A stretch of DNA of 64,000 nt from Zobellia roscoffensis (GTDB lineage Bacteria; Bacteroidota; Bacteroidia; Flavobacteriales; Flavobacteriaceae): positions 2,631,646-2,695,645 of the forward strand of contig NZ_JADDXT010000002.1 of NCBI RefSeq assembly GCF_015330165.1. The letters run 5' to 3'. The position numbers and the translations under genes were made by a program. The first letter of the stretch is position 1. The number at the start of each line of letters is the position of its first letter. Below the pieces are notes generated by a model. That model ran no database searches. It saw nothing but the letters and a program-made list of their open reading frames with translations, and was not told the DNA's origin. Shown here piece by piece: positions 35,930 through 45,321 of this stretch.

Positions 35930-36484
35930 TTACTTTTTACGAATAACTTCTGCCAAAAGTTTTTTAGCTCTTAACAGCTTTACTTTTACATTGTTAATGG
36001 GTTCGTTAAGTTCCTTTGCTATATCTGCATAGCTTAATTCTTTGAAATAACGAAGGTTGATGACTTCCTGGTAGTGCGGTTTTAGCTTTTTTATATGCAT
36101 TAAAAGACTGGCCAGGTTCTGTTCTCTAATCAACTGGTCCTCGGCAGATGGAGCATCATCAAGAACTTTTTTTACCGCATCTTGGTTTCCGCTGGTTTCA
36201 AGGCTTTTTTTGCGTTTACGAATCAGATCAACATGAATGTTCTTTGAGATGGTAATTAGCCAAGTTTTGAATTCGTAGTCTTTATTATATGTGCTTAGTT
36301 TGTCAAAGGCCTTTGAGAAGGTCTGAACAGTAATGTCTTCTGCATCGTTTTCGTTCTCGGTACGTTTTAGTTGAAAACCGTAAACTCCGTTCCAAAAAGT
36401 ATCTAAAAGTGTGCTGTAGGCTATTTGGCTGCCCGCAAGGGCTTTTTGTATAGTAATTTGGATGTTGTCATCGGCTTTTGCCAA
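35930..36484 (-). CDS. ECF-type RNA polymerase sigma factor
   Basis: 184 residues, apparently from TTG 36484, since no ATG precedes the conserved region 2. Region 2 is seen as DAEDITVQTFSKAF and YEFKTWLITISKNIHVDLIR, and region 4 as LRYFKELSYADIAKELNEPINNVKVKLLRAKKLL split around 140-175. No anti-sigma gene is adjacent. The small cysteine-containing membrane protein gene lies 51 bp upstream and may be co-transcribed. Target genes are unknown. Confidence 0.85.
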   Translation of the reverse strand: MAKADDNIQITIQKALAGSQIAYSTLLDTFWNGVYGFQLKRTENENDAEDITVQTFSKAFDKLSTYNKDYEFKTWLITISKNIHVDLIRKRKKSLETSGNQDAVKKVLDDAPSAEDQLIREQNLASLLMHIKKLKPHYQEVINLRYFKELSYADIAKELNEPINNVKVKLLRAKKLLAEVIRKK

Positions 36485-36535
36485 AAGAAGATAGTTTGAA
36501 AATGAGAATTTTAAATTGAGTTTTGAAGATTTATG

Positions 36536-36730
36536 TTATGCTTCGTTTCTGCAATCTTGTTCGCTTGGTAATTTACCGCACATACCACATGCTTCGCCAC
36601 TTTGGTTTAAAAATGGACTTTGGCTAGCACAGGTGCCAGCAAATTTTCCATCTTTTTTAGCCCATATTTTAATAGCTATTCCTGCAAACCCCAATGCTAA
36701 TAACCCGATGGTCAATAAAATGAGTTTCAT
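36536..36730 (-). CDS. Small membrane-anchored cysteine-rich protein
   Basis: 64 residues. One N-terminal membrane helix (about 3-22) is followed by a short soluble tail with four cysteines (GTC, ACGMCG, DC). The C-x2-C pair and spacing recall a metal or Fe-S ligand set, but this is speculative. A -7 box and purine-rich sequence precede the ATG at 36730. Similar small proteins are common in Flavobacteriaceae; I know no function. Confidence 0.65.
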   Translation of the reverse strand: MKLILLTIGLLALGFAGIAIKIWAKKDGKFAGTCASQSPFLNQSGEACGMCGKLPSEQDCRNEA

Positions 36731-36746
36731 AAAAATTATTTTGAGG

Positions 36747-36754
36747 CAAAGATA
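36747..36754 (-). promoter_or_regulatory. Likely -7 box for the small membrane protein and downstream sigma factor
   Basis: Minus-strand TATCTTTG matches TAnnTTTG, 17 bp upstream of the ATG at 36730 and just after the preceding terminator. Confidence 0.45.
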
Positions 36755-36763
36755 TAAAATTAA

Positions 36764-36787
36764 GCCCCGAAACGGAAGTTTCGGGGC
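36764..36787 (-). terminator. Terminator of the sigma/anti-sigma operon
   Basis: A perfect 10 bp stem (GCCCCGAAAC and GTTTCGGGGC) with GGAA loop, flanked by TTAA on both sides. The minus-strand side continues T-rich. Confidence 0.82.
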
Positions 36788-36815
36788 CTTAATGATATCT
36801 TAAATAAACAATTGC

Positions 36816-37574
36816 TTAGTATGCAATGTTCGCTACTATATTTTCTACGGTAGGGCTTTGGTTGCCTCCTTGTGGTTCTATAGTAATATAACTAACGGCG
36901 TCATCTGCATAAGGTAATGCCAATAATTTTTCCTGACTGCTAGCTTCTTTGATGATGCCTAGGTTCACCATTTCGCCATTTACCTCTGTCCACATTTGGT
37001 AACATTGGTCTTTTGGTAAATGCGGAAGCTTACTTACATTAATATAAGAAAGTCTCTTTACCGGATTTATGTAGGCAACAGCTTTAAGCTCTTGTGCTTT
37101 CTTGTTTCCTTTTACAGTATACTTTTTTGTTTCAGGATTTTGAAGAACTATAAATTGGTTTCTAACATCTTCTAATTGTGCACGCATGGTTTCTTCTAAA
37201 TCGTCAATTTTATTATTAACGATAGAATTTTCTTCTTGAAGACTTTGATTTTTGTCCCAGAAAAAATATGAGGCACCTACAGAAACCAATATAGCCAAAC
37301 TGGCAGCAACTGCCATGCGGTAAAAATTTCTCTTAAAGTTAGATTCTTTATTAATACTGTTAAGAATTCTTTCTTTAAGTGCTTCTGGAGCTTTAACGGC
37401 ATACAATTTTGCATACGTTTCTAAATTGTCTTGCAACTCTTCGTAGGTTTCACGAACTTCTGGGTACATAGACAAATAGCGCTCTACTTGTAATGCTTCC
37501 TCAGTTGTAGTAGTACCTAAAAGATAGCTTTCCAATAAATCGGAATCTAGGAATAATTTTATTTTTTCTTTCAT
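36816..37574 (-). CDS. Anti-sigma factor (RskA-like)
   Basis: 252 residues. The N-terminal cytoplasmic part (1-85, with LESYLLGTTTTEEALQVERYL) matches the anti-sigma-K type sigma-binding helices. One membrane helix lies at about 87-108. A coiled segment (110-140) and an extracytoplasmic RskA-like domain with KDQCYQMWTEVNGEMVNLG follow. It should hold the sigma factor encoded 4 bp upstream at the membrane until an envelope signal releases it. It lacks the zinc HxxxCxxC motif. Confidence 0.87.
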   Translation of the reverse strand: MKEKIKLFLDSDLLESYLLGTTTTEEALQVERYLSMYPEVRETYEELQDNLETYAKLYAVKAPEALKERILNSINKESNFKRNFYRMAVAASLAILVSVGASYFFWDKNQSLQEENSIVNNKIDDLEETMRAQLEDVRNQFIVLQNPETKKYTVKGNKKAQELKAVAYINPVKRLSYINVSKLPHLPKDQCYQMWTEVNGEMVNLGIIKEASSQEKLLALPYADDAVSYITIEPQGGNQSPTVENIVANIAY

Positions 37575-37578
37575 GGTA

Positions 37579-38145
37579 TTAGGATATCAGGTTTAATGAT
37601 AACACCAACAGTAATGTAGGGCCGTAAATTTTCTTGAGTTCCCTGAGCCCGATTTTTAATCTAGATTTGATAGTTCCCAGCGGAATATTAAGCTCATCGC
37701 TCGCTTCCTGTTGCGTCATACCCTCAAAAAATAAGGCATCTAACACAATTTGGTATTTGGTCTCTATCTTATCTAAATTTTCACGGACGTCCATAAACTC
37801 TGGTCTTGTACTGTTGACGCCTAAGTTATATACGTCAGAAACATCAATTTGGATTTCCTTATCGCTTTTTGTATTAACGCTTCTTAATTTATCTATTGCT
37901 GTATTACGTGTTATACGAAATAACCACGTAAAAAGTTTAGCTTTAGATGAATCGTAGGAATCAGATTTTTTCCAAATTTTAATAAAACTCTCTTGTAAGA
38001 CATCTTGTGCTAATTCTTCATTTCGAACTACCTTGTTGGCAACTCCCAAAAGTGTGTCTCCATAATGCTCATACAAAAGTGAAATGGCTTTTTCATCTCT
38101 TTCTTGAAGCAGTTCTACAATGTGTTTTTCAAGTAGTGTACTCAT
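37579..38145 (-). CDS. ECF RNA polymerase sigma factor (SigK-like)
   Basis: 188 residues. Region 2 is visible as AQDVLQESFIKIWKK and FTWLFRITRNTAIDKLR, and region 4 as FFEGMTQQEASDELNIPLG with TIKSRLKIGLREL. It is paired with the downstream anti-sigma gene (4 bp gap), and the two end at a strong terminator. The short palindrome TGGATG-N6-CATCCA at 38171-38188 lies 25 bp upstream and could belong to the promoter. Targets are unknown. Confidence 0.9.
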   Translation of the reverse strand: MSTLLEKHIVELLQERDEKAISLLYEHYGDTLLGVANKVVRNEELAQDVLQESFIKIWKKSDSYDSSKAKLFTWLFRITRNTAIDKLRSVNTKSDKEIQIDVSDVYNLGVNSTRPEFMDVRENLDKIETKYQIVLDALFFEGMTQQEASDELNIPLGTIKSRLKIGLRELKKIYGPTLLLVLSLNLIS

Positions 38146-38327
38146 ATTTTAGTGCCCGGTGCAAAAAAAATGGATGTTTGGGCATCCAATTCAATCGATA
38201 GTACCGTATATGTTTAAACGCTAATTTATAAAATGATTTTTATATAGGCGTTTTCAAAAATATTAATAATATAAATGTGCACTTGGTAACTGCACATTTA
38301 ATTTTTGGTTAGTTTGGTTTGGTATAG

Positions 38328-38350
38328 CCCCCAAGATTTTTCTTTGGGGG
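38328..38350. terminator. Inverted repeat near the murB 3' end
   Basis: CCCCCAAGA and TCTTTGGGGG form a stem with one bulge about 5 bp past the murB stop. The T-rich flank is on the plus-strand side, so its use as a murB terminator is uncertain. Confidence 0.35.
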
Positions 38351-38354
38351 TTAT

Positions 38355-39371
38355 TTATTTTATGATGTTTACTTCCGGTGATATATTAATACCGAACTTC
38401 TTATCTACTTCCTTAATTATTCTATAGGCTAAATCTAATATTTCTAGACCCGTAGCTTCACCATGGTTGACAAGAACCAACGCCTGATTTTTATGAATAC
38501 CGGCGTCACCGAATCTTTTACCTTTAAAACCACATTGCTCAATGAGCCAACCTGCTGGTATTTTATAGCTTTCATCCGTAATTTTATAGGATGGAGCTTC
38601 AGGATGGAGTGTAATGAACCGGGTGTAATCTTCCAGGCTGATTATCGGATTTTTGAAAAAACTCCCGCTATTGCCCAAAACTGCGGGGTCAGGCAATTTA
38701 CTTTGCCTAATTGCTATTACAGCATTTGAAATATCTTTTATAGTTGGGTCTGAAATGCCCATCTTTTCTAGTTCAGTATCAATGGCACCATAAGAGGTGT
38801 TCTTCTTATGGTTGCTCTTGCTTAATTCAAACGTTACCGATGTAATAACGTATTTTCCTTTTCCTTCGTTCTTAAAAAAAGAATCACGATAGCCAAACTG
38901 ACAGTCTTCTTTTGAAAAAGTCTTTAGGGTTTGAGTTTCAATATGCATTGCTTCGCAAGAAACAAAATTATCCTTTAGTTCAACACCGTAAGCGCCAATG
39001 TTTTGAATTGGGGCCGTACCAGTGTTACCAGGAATAAGAGACATATTTTCTAATCCACCATAATTTTGGTCTAGCGTCCATAACACCATTTGGTGCCAAT
39101 TTTCGCCGGCCATAACTTTTAATAGGACGTGGGTGTCATTTTCTTCAAGGACTTCCTTTCCTTTAAGATTAATGTGTATTACCAATGCATCAATGTCATT
39201 GGTGATTAATATGTTACTTCCTCCGCTTAGAATAAATTTATTAGGATATTCATCTAGTTGAAGTGCTTCCTTTAAGTCTTGTAAACTATTAATTTCTATA
39301 AAGAAACGAGCCTTGGCATTAATTCCAAAAGTGTTGTAGGATTTAAGGGATATGTCTTTTCTAACCTCCAT
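38355..39371 (-). CDS. murB: UDP-N-acetylmuramate dehydrogenase
   Basis: 338 residues, the long type I form. It reduces UDP-GlcNAc-enolpyruvate to UDP-MurNAc with NADPH and FAD in peptidoglycan synthesis. N-terminal SLKSYNTFGI, the FAD-binding LSGGSNIL at about 48-55, LIPGNTGTAPIQNIGAYG, and the catalytic-site segments YRDSFFK and NSGSFFKNP are visible. The ATG overlaps the stop of the aminotransferase gene by one base (TAATG), so the two are coupled. Confidence 0.95.
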   Translation of the reverse strand: MEVRKDISLKSYNTFGINAKARFFIEINSLQDLKEALQLDEYPNKFILSGGSNILITNDIDALVIHINLKGKEVLEENDTHVLLKVMAGENWHQMVLWTLDQNYGGLENMSLIPGNTGTAPIQNIGAYGVELKDNFVSCEAMHIETQTLKTFSKEDCQFGYRDSFFKNEGKGKYVITSVTFELSKSNHKKNTSYGAIDTELEKMGISDPTIKDISNAVIAIRQSKLPDPAVLGNSGSFFKNPIISLEDYTRFITLHPEAPSYKITDESYKIPAGWLIEQCGFKGKRFGDAGIHKNQALVLVNHGEATGLEILDLAYRIIKEVDKKFGINISPEVNIIK

Positions 39372-40561
39372 TACGCTATATAACTTTTTAGCGCCTCCTT
39401 TAGTATATTAACAGCTCTCTTTAAATTGTCTTTGTCTAGGACATAAGCAATTCTAATTTGGTTCTTTCCATACCCTTCCGAGGCATAAAAGCCTGCAGCA
39501 GGAGCTACCATTACGGTTTCGTTATTCAATCTAAAATCTTCTAACAGCCATTGTGCAAAATCATCTGCATCTGTTATAGGTAGTTCTGCAATACAATAGA
39601 AAGCACCTTGAGGCTTGCCTATTTTAATGCCTTCAATTTTCTCCAATTCTTCAATTAGAAGGTTTCTACGGCCTACATACTCTTCTTTAACATCATCAAA
39701 ATAACTTTGTGGTGTTTCCAAAGCGGCCTCACTGGCTATTTGAGCATACGTTGGTGGCGATAATCTTGCTTGTGCAAATTTTATGGCTGTTTTAATAATG
39801 TCTTGGTTCTTGGTAACCAAACAACCTATTCGAGCCCCACACATGCTATATCTTTTGCTAACGGAGTCTACGATAATGGCATGTTCTTCCAACCCTTCTT
39901 CCTGTAAAATAGAGTAGTGCTCTTTTCCGTCATAAGTGAACTCACGGTATACTTCATCCGCAATTAAGAACAGATCATGTTTTTTAACGATGGCCGCTAG
40001 TTTCTTTATTTCCTCACGGGTATATAAGTATCCCGTAGGATTTCCCGGATTACAAATAAGAATAGCCTTTGTTTTAGGTGTAATCAGTTTTTCGAACTCT
40101 TCAATGGCTGGAAGGGCAAAATTAGAATCGATATTGGATATTACCGGAACAACCTTTACCCCTGTAGCGGTAGCAAATCCGTTGTAATTGGCATAAAAAG
40201 GCTCGGGAATGATTATTTCATCGCCATTATCCGCGATACTGCCCATGGTGAAAGCTAAAGCTTCGGAGCCACCTGTGGTCACTATTATATCTTCTGCAGT
40301 TACGTGAATATCATTCTTGGCGTAATAGGCAGCAAGCTTTTCACGGTATTCTTCTGAACCTTCAGTACGGCTATAGGCAATAACGTCTAAGGTGTTGTTT
40401 TTTACTGCATCTAGCGCTACTTGTGGAGTCTTTATATCTGGCTGACCAATATTAAGATGAATTACTTTAACGCCTTTCTTCTTAGCTTCTTCTGCGTAAG
40501 GAACTAGTTTTCTAATTGGCGATTCGGGCATGGAAAGCCCTTTTTGAGATACTAATGGCAT
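39371..40561 (-). CDS. Pyridoxal-phosphate aminotransferase, class I (aspartate aminotransferase-like)
   Basis: 396 residues from the ATG at 40561; the TTG-started longer frame is rejected. Fold type I features are seen: SPIRKLVPYAEEAK, HLNIGQPDI, ICNPGNPTGYLYT, ADEVYREF, the PLP lysine in SVSKRYSMCGARIG, and a C-terminal NQIRIAY with the arginine that binds the substrate carboxylate. It transfers amino groups between an amino acid and 2-oxoglutarate; the exact substrate is open. It is upstream of and coupled to murB. Confidence 0.88.
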   Translation of the reverse strand: MPLVSQKGLSMPESPIRKLVPYAEEAKKKGVKVIHLNIGQPDIKTPQVALDAVKNNTLDVIAYSRTEGSEEYREKLAAYYAKNDIHVTAEDIIVTTGGSEALAFTMGSIADNGDEIIIPEPFYANYNGFATATGVKVVPVISNIDSNFALPAIEEFEKLITPKTKAILICNPGNPTGYLYTREEIKKLAAIVKKHDLFLIADEVYREFTYDGKEHYSILQEEGLEEHAIIVDSVSKRYSMCGARIGCLVTKNQDIIKTAIKFAQARLSPPTYAQIASEAALETPQSYFDDVKEEYVGRRNLLIEELEKIEGIKIGKPQGAFYCIAELPITDADDFAQWLLEDFRLNNETVMVAPAAGFYASEGYGKNQIRIAYVLDKDNLKRAVNILKEALKSYIA

Positions 40562-40701
40562 ATGTGTGCAATTTTGCTGCAAAAATGAGGAAACCAATCG
40601 AGAAAACCATACGTCATGGGAAATCGTTTATTGGTCTTTTGTTAAAAAACAAGGTATGTGTCTGAAAAAATCGTAAATTATAAAAGGAAATATGAAAAAA
40701 G

Positions 40702-42030
40702 TTGAACTCTCTACGTCTACATATCATATTCTTTCTCATGTTGCTTTCTTCTTCGGTAATAGCGCAAGGTTTTAGTTTGCCCAAAGGGCAAAAGTTCGAA
40801 AAAGTGAAATTTCAATTTATAAATAATCTTATGATAGTGCCTATTGAAGTCAATGGCACAGAACTATCTTTTATATTAGATTCTGGTGTAAGCACACCTA
40901 TATTGTTCAATATTTCCGAAACGGATTCGGTACAAATCAATAATGTTTCAGAGGTTACTATAAAGGGATTTGGAGAAAACGTTCCTATTAAAGCCTTGGT
41001 TTCAAAGGGGAATCAATTTCGATTGAAAAATATAGAGAACCAAGACCAAAAACTATTTGTTGTCATGGACAAAAGCATCAATTTTTCAACTTCGTTGGGG
41101 ATTCCTGTTCATGGTATTATGGGGTATGATATTTTTAGGGATTTTGTGGTGGATGTCAATTATATCAAAAAGAATATCCGTTTTAGAGATCCAGAAAGTT
41201 ATGTGTATAAAAAAAATAAGAACAACGAAGTCTTACCATTAGCTATTAGGGCTAAAAAAGCATATTTGAATACCGGGCTTTATTTGAAAGACGGGAAAGA
41301 GCTTCCGGTAAGATTATTGTTGGATACAGGAAGTAGCGATGCGCTTTGGCTTTTTGAGAATGATTCTATTAATGTGCCCGATAAACATTATGATGATTTT
41401 CTTGGGAAAGGTCTCAACGGAAATATTTATGGAAAACGAACGAAAGTTGACGGTCTACGTATAGGTCGTTTTCTGTTAAATGATGCTAAGGCAGCCTTTC
41501 CTGATAAAGATTCTTTTCGAGAACTTACAAATCTGGTGAGTCGTAATGGTAGTATTGGAGGATGTGTATTAAAACGCTTTAATGTAGTTTTTGATTATCA
41601 AAGAAGTCGTATTACCCTTAGGAAGAATTCTAATTTTAATAAACCGTTTAAGTACAATTTATCTGGATTGGATTTGCAACATGATGGCATCCGGTATATA
41701 GCAGAAAGCCTTTCTGACAGTCAAGGTGTAGTTTACAGTGGTAAGCGAGATTTTGGTAATGTGCAGTTACTTTTTGAAAATCAGACGAGATTAAGTGTTG
41801 CTCCTGAAATAATTGTTTCAGCCATTAGAGCAGGTAGCCCTGCGCATGAAGCAGGTTTAAAAGAAGGTGATGTAATATTAGCAGTGAACGGAAAAAAGAT
41901 TCACAAGTATAAGCTTCAAGATATTTTAGAGATGATTAATGAAAAGGAGGGTAAACGCATTAAACTCCTTATTGAGCGCTATAATTCTGATTTGCTCTTC
42001 ACCTTTGTGCTCAAAAATATGCTTAAATAA
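40702..42030 (+). CDS. Secreted retropepsin-like aspartyl protease with PDZ domain; start region possibly frameshifted
   Basis: 442 residues if started at TTG 40702. The signal peptide ends in SSVIAQ. Two aspartyl-protease-like motifs, FILDSGVSTP (about 57-66) and LLLDTGSSDAL (about 208-218), are followed by a PDZ domain (about 372-440, with AGSPAHEAGLKEGDVILAVNGK). Upstream, AAAAGGAAATATGA offers a ribosome site and an ATG at 40692, but that ATG is out of frame because of a run of six A. With five A it would read MKKLNSLRL and run straight into this frame. Either the TTG is used, the run varies, or the sequence has an error. Product likely periplasmic. Confidence 0.85.
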   Translation: MNSLRLHIIFFLMLLSSSVIAQGFSLPKGQKFEKVKFQFINNLMIVPIEVNGTELSFILDSGVSTPILFNISETDSVQINNVSEVTIKGFGENVPIKALVSKGNQFRLKNIENQDQKLFVVMDKSINFSTSLGIPVHGIMGYDIFRDFVVDVNYIKKNIRFRDPESYVYKKNKNNEVLPLAIRAKKAYLNTGLYLKDGKELPVRLLLDTGSSDALWLFENDSINVPDKHYDDFLGKGLNGNIYGKRTKVDGLRIGRFLLNDAKAAFPDKDSFRELTNLVSRNGSIGGCVLKRFNVVFDYQRSRITLRKNSNFNKPFKYNLSGLDLQHDGIRYIAESLSDSQGVVYSGKRDFGNVQLLFENQTRLSVAPEIIVSAIRAGSPAHEAGLKEGDVILAVNGKKIHKYKLQDILEMINEKEGKRIKLLIERYNSDLLFTFVLKNMLK

Positions 42031-42060
42031 AAAAAGACCTGATTCTAATCAGGTCTTTTT
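42031..42060. terminator. Bidirectional terminator between the PDZ protease and DUF1573 genes
   Basis: A 14 bp perfect inverted repeat (AAAAAGACCTGATT with AATCAGGTCTTTTT) with T-runs on both strands, placed directly between two convergent genes. Confidence 0.9.
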
Positions 42061-42081
42061 TATAAGTTGTATGCAGTGAGT

Positions 42082-42468
42082 TTATTTGCCTTCTGAGGCT
42101 TTTACTTCACCTTTAATTTTAAGAACCTTTGTAGGCGTGTCTGCATTAGAAATCACTGTAATGGCCTTTCTGATTGGACCTACACGGTTAGTATCATATT
42201 TTACAGAAATCTCACCTGTTTTACCTGGTAAAATTGGATCTTCAGGTTTTTTAGGTATGGTACAACCACAACTAGAGCTTACTTTGCTAATAATTAATGG
42301 CGCTTGGCCAGTATTTGTAAATTCAAAAATACGAACGCCATCGGCTCCTTTTTGAATTTCACCGTAATCAACAGTTTCAGATTTGAATTCAATTTTAGCG
42401 GCCTTATCCTGTGCGGTAAGGGTTAACCCCATAAGACCAACAAATAATACGAGTACTATTTTTTTCAT
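42082..42468 (-). CDS. DUF1573 domain secreted protein
   Basis: 128 residues from the ATG at 42468. The signal peptide ends in LTLTAQ. The mature part is one DUF1573 beta-sandwich with the typical IFEFTNTGQAPLII, VSSSCGCTIP and KTGEISVKYD segments. The family is very common in Bacteroidota and resembles HYDIN/ASPM-type Ig domains; no activity is known. A good promoter precedes it, so it is monocistronic. Confidence 0.88.
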   Translation of the reverse strand: MKKIVLVLFVGLMGLTLTAQDKAAKIEFKSETVDYGEIQKGADGVRIFEFTNTGQAPLIISKVSSSCGCTIPKKPEDPILPGKTGEISVKYDTNRVGPIRKAITVISNADTPTKVLKIKGEVKASEGK

Positions 42469-42489
42469 TTTATTAAATTTAGGGAATCT

Positions 42490-42521
42490 CAAAAATAAAT
42501 CTTTTCAGATGAACCTCCAAA
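42490..42521 (-). promoter_or_regulatory. Promoter of the DUF1573 gene
   Basis: On the minus strand TTTG (42521-42518) and TATTTTTG (42497-42490) are separated by 20 bp, matching the Bacteroidota -33/-7 layout. The ATG is 22 bp downstream. Confidence 0.6.
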
Positions 42522-42667
42522 ATTCTTTTGTTATCTGTTAACGTTACTTATTTTTGTTTCGTATTTGAAATTAGGCAAAATTGCCGTTATTTATTAATAA
42601 TGTAACTTCTTATTTCGGTCTTTATTGTAGTGACCGACATTCCTTAGACAAAAACCGTTCCAAAAAT

Positions 42668-45298
42668 ATGGATATTCCTTCTAAATATGACGCCTTAAAA
42701 GCTGAAAACCATTGGTATGATTACTGGATGGAGCATGATTATTTTTCATCTACTCCAGATGAAAGAGAGCCTTATACAATTGTAATTCCTCCTCCAAATG
42801 TAACCGGAGTGCTTCATATGGGGCATATGCTGAACGTTACTATTCAGGATGTATTAACGAGAAGGGCTCGTTTAATGGGCAAAAATGCGTGCTGGGTACC
42901 AGGAATGGACCATGCATCTATTGCTACGGAGGCCAAAGTTGTGGCAAAATTAAAATCCGAAGGCATAGATAAAGCTGATTTAAGCCGAGAAGAGTTTCTA
43001 AAGCACGCTTGGGATTGGACAGATGAATATGGTGGGGTTATTCTTGGTCAGCTCAAAAAATTGGGCGCTTCGTGTGATTGGGAACGTACCAAATTCACCA
43101 TGGATGACGATATGTATAAATCGGTCATTAAAGTTTTTGTTGACTTATTTAATAAAGGATTGATATACAGAGGGCACCGTATGGTAAATTGGGACCCTGA
43201 AGCGCAGACCACACTGTCTGATGAAGAGGTCGTTTATGAGGAAAAACAAGGTCTTTTGTATTATTTATCATATCCTATTGAAGGTTCTGATGAACGCGTA
43301 ACTATTGCTACAACAAGACCTGAAACTATTCTTGGTGATACTGCAATTTGCATCAATCCTAATGATGAACGATACAGTCATTTACGTGGAAAAAAGGTAG
43401 TTGTACCTATTTCCGGTAGGGTTATACCAATTATTGAAGATGAGTATGTAGATATTGAGTTTGGAACAGGTTGTTTAAAAATAACTCCAGCTCATGATAT
43501 TAATGATAAAGCTTTGGGTGAAAAGCATAATCTTGAAACTATAGATATTTTCAATGCTAATGCTACGCTAAATTCTTTTGGATTGCATTACGAAGGAAAA
43601 GACCGTTTTGTAGTTCGAAAAGAAATAACAAAGGAGCTTGAGGAAAAAGGCTTTTTGGTAAAAAAGGAGAACTATGTTAATAAAGTAGGAACTTCAGAAA
43701 GAACAAAAGCTGTTATTGAGCCAAGATTAAGTGATCAATGGTTCTTAAAAATGGAAGACTTGGTTAAGCCTGCCATTAAATCTGTACTTGAAACCGAAGA
43801 AGTAAAATTCTTTCCTAAAAAGTTTGAGAACACCTATCGCCATTGGATGGAAAATATTCGCGACTGGAATATTTCGCGGCAATTGTGGTGGGGGCAACAG
43901 ATTCCTGCCTTCTATTTTGGTGATGGACAAGAAGATTTTGTAGTAGCAGAAACCAAAGGTGAAGCCTTGAAATTAGCTCAAGAAAAGTCAGGCAATGCCA
44001 ATTTGACAGAAGCGGACCTTAAACAAGACGAGGATGCCCTGGATACTTGGTTTTCATCTTGGTTGTGGCCTATAAGTGTCTTTAACGGTATTTTAGAGCC
44101 GGATAATAAAGAGATAAATTACTATTATCCTACCAATGATTTAGTAACAGGTCCGGACATTATTTTCTTCTGGGTGGCTAGAATGATTATTTCCGGTTAT
44201 GAATATCGGGATGAGCGTCCTTTTCAGAATGTATATTTTACGGGGTTAGTACGGGATAAGCAGCGTAGAAAAATGTCCAAATCTCTTGGGAATTCCCCGG
44301 ATGCCCTCAAATTAATTGAAGATTATGGGGCAGATGGTGTTCGAGTTGGGCTTTTATTAAGTTCTGCCGCCGGTAACGATTTAATGTTCGATGAAGATTT
44401 ATGCCAGCAAGGAAAGAACTTTGCCAATAAAATATGGAATGGTTTCCGTTTGTTGAAAGGATGGGAAATAGCAGATTTGCCACAACCTGAAGCGTCTAAA
44501 TTAGGAATTGAATGGTATAAGGCCAAATTCAATAAAACCTTAGTTGAGATTGAGGACCATTTTAGTAAATATCGCATTTCGGATGCCTTAATGGCTATTT
44601 ATAAATTGGTTTGGGATGATTATAGTTCCTGGTTATTGGAGATTATAAAACCAGATTATCAAAAGCCAATAGATAGAACTACATATGAAGCGGTGATTGA
44701 TTTATTCGAGCAAAATCTAAAATTGTTACATCCGTTTATGCCGTTCTTAACTGAGGAGGTATGGCAACACATAACAGAGCGTACTCCGGAAGAGGCTTTG
44801 GTAGTAGCAAAATGGCCTCAATTGGAAAAGGTGGACGAGGCTCTTGTAGAAAGCTTTGATATAGCTGCGGAAGTGGTTTCCGGTGTTCGGAATATTCGTA
44901 AAGAAAAGAATATACCAATGAAAGAAAGTTTAGAGCTTATGGTTCTAAATGAAGGTAAATTGGCCAAAACTTGGGATGTGGTTATAGAAAAACTGACCAA
45001 TGTCTCTGAAATTTCATATGTTGATGCTACGGTTGATAGCGCTTTGTCCTTTCGTGTAAAAAGCAACGAATACTTTGTGCCGATAAGCGGAGCAATAGAT
45101 GTTGAAGCGGAAATCAAAAAGATTGAAGAGGAGTTGAAGTACACCAAAGGCTTTTTAAAATCCGTTCAGAAGAAACTCTCTAATGAGCGTTTTGTAAACA
45201 ATGCCCCAGAAAAGGTTATAACTATAGAGCGTCAAAAACAAGCAGATGCCGAGGCTAAAATTGAAACCTTAGAAAAAAGTTTAGCCAGTTTGGGGTAA
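42668..45298 (+). CDS. valS: Valyl-tRNA synthetase
   Basis: 876 residues from the ATG at 42668; the TTG at 42581 adds 29 residues with no family counterpart. Class I synthetase signatures are HMGH at 50-53 (NVTGVLHMGHMLN) and KMSKS at 535-539. The editing domain is present (TTRPETILGDTAI), as is the WFSSWLWP segment of ValRS. A C-terminal coiled coil of about 60 residues (EAEIKKIEEELKYTKGFL) is also typical. It charges tRNA-Val and edits mischarged Thr. Monocistronic, with a terminator after it. Confidence 0.97.
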   Translation: MDIPSKYDALKAENHWYDYWMEHDYFSSTPDEREPYTIVIPPPNVTGVLHMGHMLNVTIQDVLTRRARLMGKNACWVPGMDHASIATEAKVVAKLKSEGIDKADLSREEFLKHAWDWTDEYGGVILGQLKKLGASCDWERTKFTMDDDMYKSVIKVFVDLFNKGLIYRGHRMVNWDPEAQTTLSDEEVVYEEKQGLLYYLSYPIEGSDERVTIATTRPETILGDTAICINPNDERYSHLRGKKVVVPISGRVIPIIEDEYVDIEFGTGCLKITPAHDINDKALGEKHNLETIDIFNANATLNSFGLHYEGKDRFVVRKEITKELEEKGFLVKKENYVNKVGTSERTKAVIEPRLSDQWFLKMEDLVKPAIKSVLETEEVKFFPKKFENTYRHWMENIRDWNISRQLWWGQQIPAFYFGDGQEDFVVAETKGEALKLAQEKSGNANLTEADLKQDEDALDTWFSSWLWPISVFNGILEPDNKEINYYYPTNDLVTGPDIIFFWVARMIISGYEYRDERPFQNVYFTGLVRDKQRRKMSKSLGNSPDALKLIEDYGADGVRVGLLLSSAAGNDLMFDEDLCQQGKNFANKIWNGFRLLKGWEIADLPQPEASKLGIEWYKAKFNKTLVEIEDHFSKYRISDALMAIYKLVWDDYSSWLLEIIKPDYQKPIDRTTYEAVIDLFEQNLKLLHPFMPFLTEEVWQHITERTPEEALVVAKWPQLEKVDEALVESFDIAAEVVSGVRNIRKEKNIPMKESLELMVLNEGKLAKTWDVVIEKLTNVSEISYVDATVDSALSFRVKSNEYFVPISGAIDVEAEIKKIEEELKYTKGFLKSVQKKLSNERFVNNAPEKVITIERQKQADAEAKIETLEKSLASLG

Positions 45299-45321
45299 AC
45301 TTTTTGTTAGTATAATAATTG

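Noticed and set aside
42581..42667. N-terminal extension of valS from a TTG
   Set aside because: The added 29 residues match nothing in the family, and the ATG at 42668 gives the normal start.
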